From Nocardia aurantiaca (GTDB lineage Bacteria; Actinomycetota; Actinomycetes; Mycobacteriales; Mycobacteriaceae), in NCBI RefSeq assembly GCF_009708175.1, contig NZ_WMBB01000011.1, positions 236,364 to 300,363 of the forward strand: DNA of 64,000 nucleotides, given 5' to 3'. The translations under genes were made by a program, and so were the position numbers. The notes below the pieces were generated by a model, which saw only the letters and a list, made by a program, of their open reading frames with translations, was not told the origin of the DNA and did no database searches. Positions 15,767 to 25,088 of the stretch are shown here, one piece after another (the stretch's first letter is position 1; each line of letters begins with the position of its first letter).

Positions 15767-18142
15767 TCAGTCGATGCGGGCGGTGAGGGGAAGCGCGGTC
15801 ACCGAGGTACCGACGTGCAAGGTGAAGGACCCTGGTTCGACGGCCCATCCTTCCTCGGTCCAGTGTTCGAAGGAGCGCTTCGGCAATTCGATTGTGGCGG
15901 TCGCGAATTCACCCGGCCCCGCCTCGACCACCGTGAACCCGGCCAGCCAGCGCACCGGACGATCGATCGCGCTGTGCTCGCGCGACAGATATGCCTGCAC
16001 CACCTGACGCCCGGAGCGGTCACCGGTATTGCGGACGGTGACGGTCGCGCTGCGGCCGGACACCGTGAGGTCCTCGAGCGCCCACGTGGTGTAGCCGAGC
16101 CCATGGCCGAACGGATAGGCGGGAGCCACACCGGATCTCAGCCATGCCCGATAGCCGATGTGGATGCCCTCGGTGTAGGGCAGGGCGTTGTCCGGTGCGG
16201 GCTTGGTGTTCAGCACCGGGACATCGGCCATGGTCTTGGGCCAGGTGGTGGGCAGCCGGCCGCCGGGCTCGGCAGCGCCGGTGAGCACATCGGCGAGCGC
16301 CGCACCGAATTCCTGGCCGGGGAACCAGGCCAGCAGCACGGCGGCCACGTCATCGCGCCACGGCATCTCCACGGGCGAACCGGAATTCACCACCACGACG
16401 GTGCGCGGATTCACCGCGGCGACGGCGGCGACGAGCTCGTCCTGCCGACCCGGCAGCCGCAGCGAGGTCCGATCGAAGCCCTCGGATTCGATCTGCTCCG
16501 TGGTGCCGACGACGACCACCGCCACCTCGGACGTGCGCGCCAATTCGACCGCGGCGGCGAACTCCTCGTCATCGGACCGGCGCGGACGACCCACGGCGCA
16601 GGTGATGCTCATGGCGGGGAAGCCCTCGCCCGGCGCCATGCGCACCAGCACCTCTATCTCCTCCCCCGCGGCGAGGGTGCGGGTCACGAACCGCTGCGGC
16701 GGATTCAGCAGCGTCTCGACCGGATCGGCGCCCTCGGGCAGCACGGTCTCCTCGAGCACCTCTTCGCCGTCCAGCCTCAGGGCCAGCGTGCCTACACCGG
16801 CGAACCCGATCCGCCACTGTCCCGCAACGTCGGCCCGCAGTCGCCCCTGCAGTTCGATGGCCTTGGCCCGCATGGCATTCGGATTGCCGAAGAGCATGAT
16901 GCTGCCCGCGGTCCGATGCTCGGATTCCAGCACGTGGTCACCATCGAGGTACCGCAGCGACAGCCCCGGCTCACCGGTCTCCGGATCCGTGACCAGGTTC
17001 GGTGGAACCGCAATCATGTTCTCGCTCAGGTGCACACCCGGCGTATGAACCACCGGGAGCACCTCCGACAGTCCCTGCAAGGGCGAGGTGGTGTGCGCCG
17101 GGATCACGGTCGCGCTGCCGCCGCCCATGAATCGCGGTTCGGCAGCGGCCGATCCGAGCAGCGCCACCCGCGCCGGTTTGCCCAGCGGCAGCGTCCCGTC
17201 ATTGGCGGCGAGCACCATGGCCTTGGCCGCGGCGTCCCGCACCAGCCGCTGCGAAGCCTCGTCGCTGAAAGTCGGCGCCGGCCGAGGCGTTCCGTTCAAC
17301 GCGCCGACACGGACAGCGAATCGCAGAATGCGCCGGACCTTCTCGTCGATCGCGGACTCGGGCACCTCGCCCCGGCGCACGGCTTCTTCCAGCGGCGCGC
17401 CCCACAGCTCCCACGGTCCGGGCATGGCCAGGTCATTACTCCTTGCCGCGCCGAGCGTGGACCGAACCGCGGTCCAATCCGACACCACCACCCCGTCGAA
17501 GCCCCACTCGCCCTTCAACGGCTCGTCGAGCAGCTCGTTCTCGGTCATGGTGACGCCATTGACCGAGTTGTAGGCGGCCATGATCATCCACGCGCCCGCC
17601 TCGACGGACCGCTCGAACGGATACAGGTACAGCTCCCGCAGCGTCCGCTCGTCGGCGACCACATTCGCGGTGAAGCGCTCGGTCTCGGAGTCATTGGCCA
17701 CATAGTGCTTCGGGCACGCGCTCACCCCGTGCGCCTGCACGGCCCGCACATAGGCGTCGGCGATCTCGGCGGCCAGCATCGGGTCCTCGGAGAAGCATTC
17801 GAAATGCCGCCCGCCGAGCGGGGATCGGTGCAGGTTGATGGTCGGCCCGAGCACCGCGTACACGTCCTTGCGGCGCGCCTCGGCGGCGATGAGCGCGCCG
17901 ATCTCGGTGAGCAGGTCACGATCCCAGGTGGCTGCCAGGGCGGTGCCCGAGGGAAGGCTCACCGACGGGTCGCGCTCGTCCCATTGCTCGCCGCGCACGC
18001 CGGACGGTCCGTCGGAGACCGCCATCTCGGCCAGCCCGATGCCCGGATCGCCGGCGAAGCGGAAGAAGTTCGCACCCGAGATCAGGCGAATCTTGGCGGG
18101 AAGGTCCAGCTTTCCGAGTAGGTCGTCGAGGACGTCTGTCAT
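15767..18142 (-). CDS. Glycoside hydrolase family 3 beta-glucosidase
   Basis: The start is ATG 18142, overlapping the upstream hydrolase stop (ATGA). The 791-residue enzyme has the three-domain GH3 layout. An N-terminal TIM-like barrel carries LISGANFFRFAG, LGPTINLHRSPLGGRHFECFSEDP, KHYVANDSE and VVSDWTA, where the aspartate near residue 221 is the expected nucleophile. An alpha/beta sandwich contains GTTEQIESEGFDRTSLRLPG, carrying the acid/base region, with a PA14-like insert around 400-520. A C-terminal fibronectin-like domain ends in FTLHVGTSV. There is no signal peptide, so it hydrolyses small glycosides in the cytosol. It is co-transcribed with an alpha/beta hydrolase and probably controlled by the divergent TetR. 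Confidence 0.93.
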   Translation of the reverse strand: MTDVLDDLLGKLDLPAKIRLISGANFFRFAGDPGIGLAEMAVSDGPSGVRGEQWDERDPSVSLPSGTALAATWDRDLLTEIGALIAAEARRKDVYAVLGPTINLHRSPLGGRHFECFSEDPMLAAEIADAYVRAVQAHGVSACPKHYVANDSETERFTANVVADERTLRELYLYPFERSVEAGAWMIMAAYNSVNGVTMTENELLDEPLKGEWGFDGVVVSDWTAVRSTLGAARSNDLAMPGPWELWGAPLEEAVRRGEVPESAIDEKVRRILRFAVRVGALNGTPRPAPTFSDEASQRLVRDAAAKAMVLAANDGTLPLGKPARVALLGSAAAEPRFMGGGSATVIPAHTTSPLQGLSEVLPVVHTPGVHLSENMIAVPPNLVTDPETGEPGLSLRYLDGDHVLESEHRTAGSIMLFGNPNAMRAKAIELQGRLRADVAGQWRIGFAGVGTLALRLDGEEVLEETVLPEGADPVETLLNPPQRFVTRTLAAGEEIEVLVRMAPGEGFPAMSITCAVGRPRRSDDEEFAAAVELARTSEVAVVVVGTTEQIESEGFDRTSLRLPGRQDELVAAVAAVNPRTVVVVNSGSPVEMPWRDDVAAVLLAWFPGQEFGAALADVLTGAAEPGGRLPTTWPKTMADVPVLNTKPAPDNALPYTEGIHIGYRAWLRSGVAPAYPFGHGLGYTTWALEDLTVSGRSATVTVRNTGDRSGRQVVQAYLSREHSAIDRPVRWLAGFTVVEAGPGEFATATIELPKRSFEHWTEEGWAVEPGSFTLHVGTSVTALPLTARID

Positions 18143-18981
18143 GCCTGCTCCTTCCAGAAGGTCACCAGGTCCGCGCAGACTCGCGCGGGAACATCCTCGT
18201 TCGGCACATGGCCGGAGCCGTGATAGACGGCGGTCTTCGCGTTCAATTCCTTCGCGAACTTCTCGTGGACTTCGGGCGCCCACAGATCATTGGTGTCGCC
18301 ATAGGCGACCAGCAGCGGTACGCCCGAATCCCGGAGTGCCGCCGCATCTTTCATGGGCGGTTCGGCCATGCAGGTCAGAATGCCGATGATATTGGCCTTC
18401 TTGGTGCGCAGAATCCGCTCGCGCAGGAACTCCATGCGCTGCGGCGAGGGCCGCTGGTCAGCCTGCGCCGTGACAGAGCTCATCTGTTGCCAGATGGTCT
18501 CCTGCCCACCGGCTTCCACCATGTGCGCGACGAGAAGTGGCGGCGGGAAGTTGATCTCATCGACCGAGGACGGGCCGGAGGCGAGGAGCGTGAAGCTGCG
18601 GAAGCGGCCGGGGCGCTCGATGACCGCGACACGGGAGACAAAGCCGCCGAACGAATGCCCGACCAGATGAATGGGCTCCTCAGGCGAGATCTGATCGACG
18701 ACGCCCTGCAGGTCGCCGACGAAATCGGCCATGGTGTAACCCGATACGTCGTCCGGGCCCTCGGACTCCCACTGCCCGCGCTGGTCATAGGCGACCGCCC
18801 GGTACCCGGCCGCCGCGAGCAGCGGCAGCATCTGCTCGAAGTCCTCCTTGGAGCCGGTGAAGCCCGGCACGAGCAGCACGGTGCCGTGCCGCTCGACCTC
18901 GGCGGGTGGCTCGACCTCCCACGCGGCCAGCTTCCCGGCGGCTCCGCGCAGCGCGATCGGCGTGATCGGGGCGTGATTCAT
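18139..18981 (-). CDS. Alpha/beta hydrolase
   Basis: The start is ATG 18981 after the strong ribosome site GGGAAGGGATTGCCG; an upstream in-frame extension has poor codon use. The 280-residue protein has the alpha/beta hydrolase fold: LLVPGFTGSKEDF (oxyanion loop), AYDQRGQWESEG, the nucleophile elbow GHSFGGF, the acid in AYGDTNDLW, and the catalytic histidine in GSGHVPNE. There is no signal peptide. It precedes the GH3 gene with a 4-base overlap, so the two likely act in one pathway, perhaps removing an ester from a glycosylated substrate. The substrate is not readable. Confidence 0.88.
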   Translation of the reverse strand: MNHAPITPIALRGAAGKLAAWEVEPPAEVERHGTVLLVPGFTGSKEDFEQMLPLLAAAGYRAVAYDQRGQWESEGPDDVSGYTMADFVGDLQGVVDQISPEEPIHLVGHSFGGFVSRVAVIERPGRFRSFTLLASGPSSVDEINFPPPLLVAHMVEAGGQETIWQQMSSVTAQADQRPSPQRMEFLRERILRTKKANIIGILTCMAEPPMKDAAALRDSGVPLLVAYGDTNDLWAPEVHEKFAKELNAKTAVYHGSGHVPNEDVPARVCADLVTFWKEQA

Positions 18982-19062
18982 CGGCAATCCCTTCCCTACG
19001 TACGGCCCTGTACGGCTGGCACGAGTGTGCCAGTGGAGAGACAGTTTACCGAGCACCCACTA

Positions 19063-19101
19063 GGCAATGTTATCAGTTTGTTACTATAACCTGATTTTGC
19101 C
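19063..19101. promoter_or_regulatory. AT-rich imperfect palindrome, candidate TetR operator
   Basis: In the gap between the hydrolase and the divergent TetR gene, GGCAA/TTGCC (19063-19067, 19097-19101) and GTTAT/ATAAC (19069-19073, 19086-19090) form nested, slightly off-centre inverted arms in the only AT-rich patch nearby. TATAAC could also serve as a -10 element. The site lies 31 bases before the TetR start codon. Confidence 0.45.
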
Positions 19102-19132
19102 TGCTCAACCCTCTTGACTACTGTCCCACCTC

Positions 19133-19732
19133 ATGACGCCCCATCCCCGACGCCGCAGACGGGGCGACGACCGTCGCGAGCAGATCATCGACGAGGCCCT
19201 GAAAACCTTCGCCGACAATGGCTATCGCGGTACCTCCCTCGCCGAGATCGCCGACCGCTGTGGCCTGTCCCAGCCGGGCCTGCTGCACTACTTCCCGAAC
19301 AAGGCCGCCCTGCTGGCCGCGGTTCTGGACTACCGCGACCGCCTCGACTACGACCGCCTGGGCTTCGATCAGCGGCTGCGCGGCAAGGACGCCCTCATCC
19401 GCCTGGCCCAGCTCGTCGACCACAATATGCACGTGCCAGGCCTGGTCCGGCTGTTCACCGTGCTCACCAGCGAGGCGGTCACCGCCGACCACCCGGCCCA
19501 CGAGTGGGCGCTCGACCGCTACCGCAAGCTCCAGGTCCACCTCGCCGGCGCGCTCGAGGCGGGCATCGCCGACGGCAGCATCCGGCGAGACATCGATCCG
19601 GCCGCCGTCGCCCGCCAGGTCTTCGCCATGATGGACGGTCTCCAACTGCAATGGCTGGTGGACCCCGACACCGTCGACATGGCCACTCTCTTCCGCGCCT
19701 ACATCGACGAGCTCATCGCCTACATCACCTAG
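19133..19732 (+). CDS. TetR-family regulator of the GH3/hydrolase operon
   Basis: A 199-residue protein with an N-terminal TetR helix-turn-helix (REQIIDEALKTFADNGYRGT, then LAEIADRCGLSQPGLLHYFP and KAALLAAVLDYRD) after a basic tail of arginines. The C-terminal domain resembles TetR_C_6-like ligand domains (LFTVLTSEAVTADHPAHEW, AMMDGLQLQWLVDP). It is divergent from the alpha/beta hydrolase and GH3 genes across about 150 bases containing an AT-rich palindrome. It most likely represses that operon and responds to its substrate or product. It converges on the Nudix gene, with four bases between their ends. Confidence 0.88.
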   Translation: MTPHPRRRRRGDDRREQIIDEALKTFADNGYRGTSLAEIADRCGLSQPGLLHYFPNKAALLAAVLDYRDRLDYDRLGFDQRLRGKDALIRLAQLVDHNMHVPGLVRLFTVLTSEAVTADHPAHEWALDRYRKLQVHLAGALEAGIADGSIRRDIDPAAVARQVFAMMDGLQLQWLVDPDTVDMATLFRAYIDELIAYIT

Positions 19733-19736
19733 CGGA

Positions 19737-20129
19737 TCACCGCGCCACGGCGTCACGGAAGTGCTCAGCGAGATCCAGGCGCGCCGCCTGCTCCGGCGTG
19801 ACCCACGCATGGTCGTCGTGCTCCGCCGGATTGAGAATTACCGCACCGCTACCATTTTCGCGCACATCGAGCACCCGCGCGTGAATCCGCAGCGGACGCC
19901 CCGCAACATCCATCCACGCATGCGCCGACCGCTCCCCGAGCACCTCGATACGCGGTCCCGTCTCCTCCGACACCTCCCGGACCGCGGCCCGCTCGGGCTG
20001 TTCCCCCGCCTCGACGCCGCCGCCGGGCAGCTCCCACCGCCCGGCCAGGAAAACCCCGGCGGCCCTGCGGAGCAGCAGGACCGCGCCGTCACGCTCGATC
20101 CGGCAGTACACCAAATGCTTCTCTTTCAC
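19737..20129 (-). CDS. Nudix hydrolase
   Basis: The chosen start is GTG 20129; the longer frame upstream is shadow-like. The 130-residue protein has a complete Nudix box: GGGVEAGEQPERAAVREVSEETG fits G-x5-E-x7-REUxEExGU. It also has a beta-strand entry LAGRWELPGG and later HDDHAWVTPEQA. Such enzymes hydrolyse nucleoside diphosphates linked to another moiety; MutT-like cleaning of oxidised nucleotides is possible, but the substrate cannot be assigned. A perfect 14-base palindrome lies immediately upstream of the start codon. Confidence 0.85.
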   Translation of the reverse strand: MKEKHLVYCRIERDGAVLLLRRAAGVFLAGRWELPGGGVEAGEQPERAAVREVSEETGPRIEVLGERSAHAWMDVAGRPLRIHARVLDVRENGSGAVILNPAEHDDHAWVTPEQAARLDLAEHFRDAVAR

Positions 20130-20143
20130 CCCATGATCATGGG
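20130..20143. promoter_or_regulatory. Perfect 14-base palindrome at the Nudix start
   Basis: CCCATGATCATGGG is fully self-complementary and directly abuts the GTG start of the Nudix gene. It occupies the place where a ribosome binding site would sit. It could be an operator or a short mRNA hairpin that limits translation. The role is inference. Confidence 0.3.
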
Positions 20144-20194
20144 TGAGGAGACCGCGAGTCAGGCTCTGTCCCGGTTCGCCAACGCGAGGCCGGA

Positions 20195-20698
20195 TCAGGC
20201 GGAGTCCGCCGCGTACTGGTACTTGCCGCGATCGAGTTTGCGGACATTGCTGTTGTCGCGCTGCGCCATCCGCCCCAGCGCGACCGCCACATGGTGGCGG
20301 GCGCTGATCGGCAACTCCACCCCGCGGCTCTGCAGGGCCGCGATCACCTCGGCGGGGGTCCACGTCTGCTCCGGGTGTTCGGCGAGGAAATCGGCGACCA
20401 CCCGAGGCAACGAGCGCCCCTGCGTCGTCGCCTCGGCGGCTCCGGGCGGCGGCACGTCCTGGAGTTGCTCGTCGCGGGCCGTGTCCAGCCAGTTCGCGAC
20501 GGTCAGCAGCTTCGAGCAGGCCGCGCGCAGCTCGGCCCCGGGCGAACGGATGTCACCGAGGTTGTACATGGCCTGGTAGTACCGACCGATATTGGTGAGC
20601 AGTTCGATGACTTGCTTCTCGGTGTCGGCGACGATGGCTTCGCTGCTGCGACCCGACTGCGCGGCCGCTGCCACTGCTCCCACGTCCACGTCCGACAA
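20195..20698 (-). CDS. Unknown protein with a C-terminal helix-turn-helix-like region
   Basis: A 167-residue acidic protein. The N-terminal half is helical (IVADTEKQVIELLTNIGRYY, AELRAACSKLLTVANWLD). The C-terminal half, HPEQTWTPAEVIAALQSRGV to LGRMAQRDNSNVRKLDRGKY, looks like a winged-helix DNA- or protein-binding domain. There is no signal peptide or enzyme motif. It lies in the same orientation as the Nudix gene, 65 bases upstream of it, and may be co-transcribed. I do not recognise a named family. Confidence 0.7.
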   Translation of the reverse strand: MSDVDVGAVAAAAQSGRSSEAIVADTEKQVIELLTNIGRYYQAMYNLGDIRSPGAELRAACSKLLTVANWLDTARDEQLQDVPPPGAAEATTQGRSLPRVVADFLAEHPEQTWTPAEVIAALQSRGVELPISARHHVAVALGRMAQRDNSNVRKLDRGKYQYAADSA

Positions 20699-20882
20699 AC
20701 CCCTTCTCTGTTGATCAATAGGTGCACGGCACTCCCGACAGTAGCCGGGGTGGCGACCGAATTGTGAAAGAGTACAAGGTCATCGCGTGCTCGCGCGCCC
20801 CAACGGCGTTTCGCAAGAACGAATTGCCGGTTTCGTGCCCTCGAACAGCGGGTCACCGGATTCCACCGTTCCGGGCACACGC

Positions 20883-22838
20883 TCACCGCGCGTGGCCGCG
20901 GTACCACTCCAGCAGATCCGGGGCGTCGACCGCGGCGGGATCCACCACGCGGGCCGGATCCGCGCCCTGGAGCAGGCGTTTCACCGGAACCTCGAGCTTC
21001 TTGCCGGTGCGGGTGTGAGGAATGCCCGGGGCCGCGAGGATTTCGTCGGGCACATGGCGCGGGGAGAGGTCGGCCCGGATGGCCGCGCCGATGCGCTGCC
21101 GCAGCCGGTCGGTGAGCTCGTGCTCCGGGGCCAGCACCACGAACAGCGGCATCCAATAGCCGCCCTCCGGCTGTTCGATCCCGAGGACCAATGACTCGGC
21201 GATCTCCGGCAGCGCCTCGACGACCTCGTAGATGTCGGCGCTGCCCATGCGAATCCCGTTGCGGTTCAGCGTGGAATCCGAACGCCCGTGGACGATGACG
21301 CTGCCGTGCGCGGTGCGGGTGATCCAGTCGCCGTGCCGCCAGACGCCGGGGTACATGCCGAAGTAGGCCTCGCGGTAGCGGGTGCCGTCGGGGTCGTTCC
21401 AGAACGCGACGGGCATCGAGGGCATGGGCTCGGTGATGACCAGCTCTCCCACCGCGTCGTGGACGGGGTGACCGGATTCGTCCCAGGCTTCCAGAGCCAC
21501 ACCGAGATACGGGGCGGAGAGCTCGCCGGGCCAGACGGGGACGGTGGAGACTCCACCCATGAACGCCGAGACCACATCGGTGCCGCCGCTGATGGAGGAG
21601 ACCGGAATGTCACCGACATTGTCGCGCAACCAGATCGACGAGGATGCCGGGAAGGCCGAACCGGTGATCCCGATCTGGCGCAGGGCGCGCAGGTCGTGGG
21701 CCAGCGCCGGGCGCGCGCCCGCCTTCTCACAGGCCAGCACGTAGCCGGGGCTGGTGCCCAGGACCGTGGCGCCGGTGCGGGCGGCCAAAGCCCACAGCGC
21801 ATCCGGTGTGGGATGGCCGGGACTGCCGTCGTAGCAGACGATGGTCGCGCCCGCCAGCAGCCCGGCGACCTGGAAGTTCCACATCATCCAGCTGGGACTG
21901 GTGTACCAGAAGAAGGTGTCCTCCGGCCCGATGTCGGACTGCAGGGCAACGGCTTTCAGATGCTCGAGCAGGACACCGCCGTGGCCGTGGACGATCCCCT
22001 TGGGCTTACCGGTCGTGCCGGAGGAATACAGCACCCAGAGCGGATGCTCGAAATCGACCGGCTCGGTGGTGAGTGCGGGTGGTTGCGGTGTGAACAGCTC
22101 CTCGGTGGCGTCGTTCCAGTCCAGGACATCCGGCCGAGTCCCGCCGAGCCGGGACACCAGCACCGTGCCGCGCAGCGACGGCAGACCGGCTCGGAGAGCA
22201 TCGATTTCGGCGATCCTGTCATGCGCCTTGCCGCCGTAACGGTAGCCATCGGCGGTGATGAGCACGACCGGTTCGAGCTGGCCGAGGCGATCGAGCGCCG
22301 CCCCGGCCGTGTAGTCCTGCCCGCACGCGCTCCAGATGGCGCCGATACTCGCGGTGGCCAGGAAGGCGATCACGGCTTCGGGAATATTCGGCAGATAGCC
22401 TGCCACCCGGTCGCCGGGACCGACGCCCAGTTCGCGCAGGGAGCGAGCCAGAACCGCCGTGCGAGACAGCATTTCCGCCCAGGACAGTTCCCGCAACGGG
22501 GTGTCCTCGCTGAGCGCGACGATGGCCGGCCGATCGGCGCGGGCGTGCCGGGCGACCTGATCGACATAGTTGACGTGGGTACCGGGGAACCACCTCGCCC
22601 CCGGCATGTCGCTGGAGGCGAGTACCTCGGCGGGCTCGTCGCCGACCTCGAAGTACTCCCACACGGCCCGCCAGAACCCGGCGATGTCGTCCACCGACCA
22701 CCGCCACAGCTCCGAATAGTCCGCGGTGCGAATCCCATAGCGCTGCTCCACGAATCGGGCGAAGTCGGTGATCCGTGCCGCCGTGACGGCGCGTTCGCTC
22801 GGCACCCACTGCGGCGCGGCCGCGACGATCTCGGTCAT
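20883..22838 (-). CDS. Acetoacetyl-CoA synthetase
   Basis: The start is ATG 22838, overlapping the dehydrogenase stop by four bases. The 651-residue enzyme belongs to the ANL superfamily. It has the acetoacetate/acetyl-CoA ligase N-terminal cap (FARFVEQRYGI, ELWRWSVDDIAGFWRAVWEY), the P-loop YSSGTTGKPKGIVHGHGG, the A5 region SISGGTDVVSAFMGG, the A8 hinge HGRSDSTLNRNGIRMGS, and a C-terminal TRTGKKLEVPVKRLLQG carrying the catalytic lysine. It activates acetoacetate to acetoacetyl-CoA using ATP. With the dehydrogenase and permease of the same operon this completes 3-hydroxybutyrate to acetoacetyl-CoA. Confidence 0.93.
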   Translation of the reverse strand: MTEIVAAAPQWVPSERAVTAARITDFARFVEQRYGIRTADYSELWRWSVDDIAGFWRAVWEYFEVGDEPAEVLASSDMPGARWFPGTHVNYVDQVARHARADRPAIVALSEDTPLRELSWAEMLSRTAVLARSLRELGVGPGDRVAGYLPNIPEAVIAFLATASIGAIWSACGQDYTAGAALDRLGQLEPVVLITADGYRYGGKAHDRIAEIDALRAGLPSLRGTVLVSRLGGTRPDVLDWNDATEELFTPQPPALTTEPVDFEHPLWVLYSSGTTGKPKGIVHGHGGVLLEHLKAVALQSDIGPEDTFFWYTSPSWMMWNFQVAGLLAGATIVCYDGSPGHPTPDALWALAARTGATVLGTSPGYVLACEKAGARPALAHDLRALRQIGITGSAFPASSSIWLRDNVGDIPVSSISGGTDVVSAFMGGVSTVPVWPGELSAPYLGVALEAWDESGHPVHDAVGELVITEPMPSMPVAFWNDPDGTRYREAYFGMYPGVWRHGDWITRTAHGSVIVHGRSDSTLNRNGIRMGSADIYEVVEALPEIAESLVLGIEQPEGGYWMPLFVVLAPEHELTDRLRQRIGAAIRADLSPRHVPDEILAAPGIPHTRTGKKLEVPVKRLLQGADPARVVDPAAVDAPDLLEWYRGHAR

Positions 22839-23602
22839 CGGGCGCTCCACCCGCCGTCCATGGTGTACGACGCCCCGGTCACCATGCGCGCCGCGTCCGA
22901 GGCGAGCCAACCCACCAGCGAGGCCACCTCGTCCGGCTCCACCAGCCGCTTGATCGCGTTCTCGGTCAGCATGACGCGTTCCACCACCTCCTGCTCCGGA
23001 ATGCCGTGCGCCGCTGCCTGATCGGCGATCTGCTTGTCCACCAGCGGGGTGCGCACATAGCCGGGGTTCACGCAGTTGCTGGTCACCCCGTGCGGCCCGC
23101 CCTCCAGGGCCGTCACCTTCGACAGCCCTTCCAGCGCGTGCTTGGCTGTCACATACGCCGACTTGAAGGCCGAGGCCCGCAGCCCGTGCACGGATGAGAG
23201 ATTGATGATCCGGCCGTACCCCTGGGCGTACATGTGCGGCAATGCCGCACGGGTGAGCAGGAACGGGGCCTCCACCATGAGCCGCAGCATCATGCGGAAC
23301 CGTTCGGGCGGGAAGTCGGTGATCGGGCTGACGGTCTGCACCCCGGCGTTGTTCACCAGGATGTCGGTCTCCAGCCGCAGGTCCTCCAGCGCGTTCGCCT
23401 CGGACAGATCCACCTGCCAGGTACGTCCGCCGAATTCGGCGGCCACCTTCTCCGCGCCCTCACCGTCGATATCGGCGACGGTCACCTCCGCGCCGCGGGC
23501 GGCGAGCTCGCGGGCGCAGGCCGCCCCGATCCCGCTGGCCCCGCCCGTCACCAGTGCCCTGCGCCCCGCCAGTTCACCCAGGGGTCCGGTCGTCCGTGTC
23601 AT
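22835..23602 (-). CDS. 3-Hydroxybutyrate dehydrogenase (SDR)
   Basis: A 255-residue classical short-chain dehydrogenase. The NAD-binding motif is VTGGASGIGAACARELA, followed by NNAGVQTVSP, the catalytic serine in NLSSVHGLRAS, and YVTAKHALEG holding the YxxxK pair. GLRASAFKSAYVTAKH and ITDFPPERFRMML match D-3-hydroxybutyrate dehydrogenases. It oxidises (R)-3-hydroxybutyrate to acetoacetate with NAD. The gene overlaps the permease before it and the acetoacetyl-CoA synthetase after it by four bases each, so the three form one translationally coupled unit for ketone-body use. Confidence 0.92.
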   Translation of the reverse strand: MTRTTGPLGELAGRRALVTGGASGIGAACARELAARGAEVTVADIDGEGAEKVAAEFGGRTWQVDLSEANALEDLRLETDILVNNAGVQTVSPITDFPPERFRMMLRLMVEAPFLLTRAALPHMYAQGYGRIINLSSVHGLRASAFKSAYVTAKHALEGLSKVTALEGGPHGVTSNCVNPGYVRTPLVDKQIADQAAAHGIPEQEVVERVMLTENAIKRLVEPDEVASLVGWLASDAARMVTGASYTMDGGWSAR

Positions 23603-24993
23603 GCCACCTTCACCTTCGCATCGTTCTGCTTCGAATCCTGCTGTGCGGCCAGGCTTTCCGCGTCAGCCCGGTCGATCTCCGCCAGATCGGCGCCCTTGGT
23701 CTCGCGGGCGAACAGCACCGCCACCACGGTCACCGCCGCCGAGCCCGCCAGATACCAGGAGATCGGCACCGAGGACTTGTAGGTCTCCAGCAGCCGCACC
23801 GCGATGATCGGCGCGACTGAACCCGCCACCAGCGAGGTCACCTGATAGCCCAGGGACACACCGGAATACCGCATGCGGGTCGGGAACATCTCGGCCATGA
23901 TCGCCGGCTGTGCCGAGTACATGAACGCGTGGAACACCAGACCGATGATGACGGCGGACAGGATGACGGCATTCTGCTTGCTGTCCATCATCGGGAAGGC
24001 GAAGAAGCCCCACGTGGCGGCCGTGAGCGCACCCACCAGGTAGACCGGTCGCCGCCCGATCCGGTCACTGAGCCGGCCCACCAGCGGGATGACCGCGAAG
24101 TGCACGGTGTGCGCGGCCAGCAGCCACCACAGGATCACCTTGGTATTCGCACCGACATGGACTTTCAGATACGTGATGCTGAACGTGACCACCAGGTAGT
24201 AGAAGACGTTCTCGCCGAACCGAAGTCCCATGGCGATGAACACCCCGCGCGGATACCGCTTCAGCACCTCCAGCGCGCTGAAGGAGTTCTCCTTCTCCTG
24301 CTCGGCGAGCTGTTGCGCGGCAACGAAGATCGGCGCATCGGTAATCTTGGTGCGCACGTAGTAGCCGATCAGCACCACCACCGCCGACAGCCAGAAGGCC
24401 ACCCGCCAGCCCCAGGACAGGAATGCCGCGTCCGACAGTGTCGAGGTCAGCACCAGCAGCACGATGGTCGCGAGCATATTGCCCACCGGAACCGCCGCCT
24501 GCGGCCACGATGCCCAGAACGCGCGGCTGCGGCTCGGACTGTGCTCGGCCACCAGCAGAACCGCGCCGCCCCACTCACCGCCGACCGCGAAGCCCTGGAC
24601 GAACCGCAACACCACCAGCAGCACCGGGGCCAGGTAGCCGACCTGACCGAAGGTCGGCAGGCAGCCCATCAGGAAGGTTGCCGCGCCGACCAGGATCAGG
24701 CTCAGCTGCAACAGCTTCTTACGCCCGTACTTGTCGCCGAAATGCCCGAAGACGATGCCGCCCAACGGCCGTGCCGCGAAGCCGACAGCGTAGGTGACGA
24801 AGGCCGCCAGGATGGCGTCCAGATCGCTGGTGCCCTTGGCGAAGAACACCTTGTTGAACACCAACGTGGCCGCGGTGCCGTAGAGGAAGAATTCGTACCA
24901 CTCGACCACGGTCCCCGCCATGGACGCGGCGACCACGCGCCGCAGTCCGGCCAGGCCGCCGCCGGCTGCCGGCTCGGTATCCGGGAGGCTCAT
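23599..24993 (-). CDS. MFS transporter, metabolite:H+ symporter type
   Basis: A 464-residue membrane protein with twelve predicted spans. MHS-type motifs are visible: GTVVEWYEFFLYGTAA in span 1, the cytoplasmic loop GHFGDKYGRKK, RFVQGFAVGGEWGGAVLL, and the second-half loop GRLSDRIGRRPVY. This subfamily imports small carboxylates such as ketoglutarate, proline or shikimate. Being first in an operon with 3-hydroxybutyrate dehydrogenase and acetoacetyl-CoA synthetase, it is most likely the 3-hydroxybutyrate or acetoacetate importer. The C-terminus is a long hydrophilic tail. The LysR gene is divergent. Confidence 0.92.
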   Translation of the reverse strand: MSLPDTEPAAGGGLAGLRRVVAASMAGTVVEWYEFFLYGTAATLVFNKVFFAKGTSDLDAILAAFVTYAVGFAARPLGGIVFGHFGDKYGRKKLLQLSLILVGAATFLMGCLPTFGQVGYLAPVLLVVLRFVQGFAVGGEWGGAVLLVAEHSPSRSRAFWASWPQAAVPVGNMLATIVLLVLTSTLSDAAFLSWGWRVAFWLSAVVVLIGYYVRTKITDAPIFVAAQQLAEQEKENSFSALEVLKRYPRGVFIAMGLRFGENVFYYLVVTFSITYLKVHVGANTKVILWWLLAAHTVHFAVIPLVGRLSDRIGRRPVYLVGALTAATWGFFAFPMMDSKQNAVILSAVIIGLVFHAFMYSAQPAIMAEMFPTRMRYSGVSLGYQVTSLVAGSVAPIIAVRLLETYKSSVPISWYLAGSAAVTVVAVLFARETKGADLAEIDRADAESLAAQQDSKQNDAKVKVA

Positions 24994-25088
24994 CGCCCAA
25001 CTCCTTCACGCCTGGGCCGCCCCACCCTCATCTGTGAGGCGGACCACATATATCGATGCCAAGGAGTATTCGTGCACATTCGGCGCCA

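Noticed and set aside
15659..18121. 820-residue forward frame opposite the GH3 gene
   Set aside because: Full antisense shadow of a clear GH3 enzyme; low-complexity His/Arg/Gly/Gln composition.
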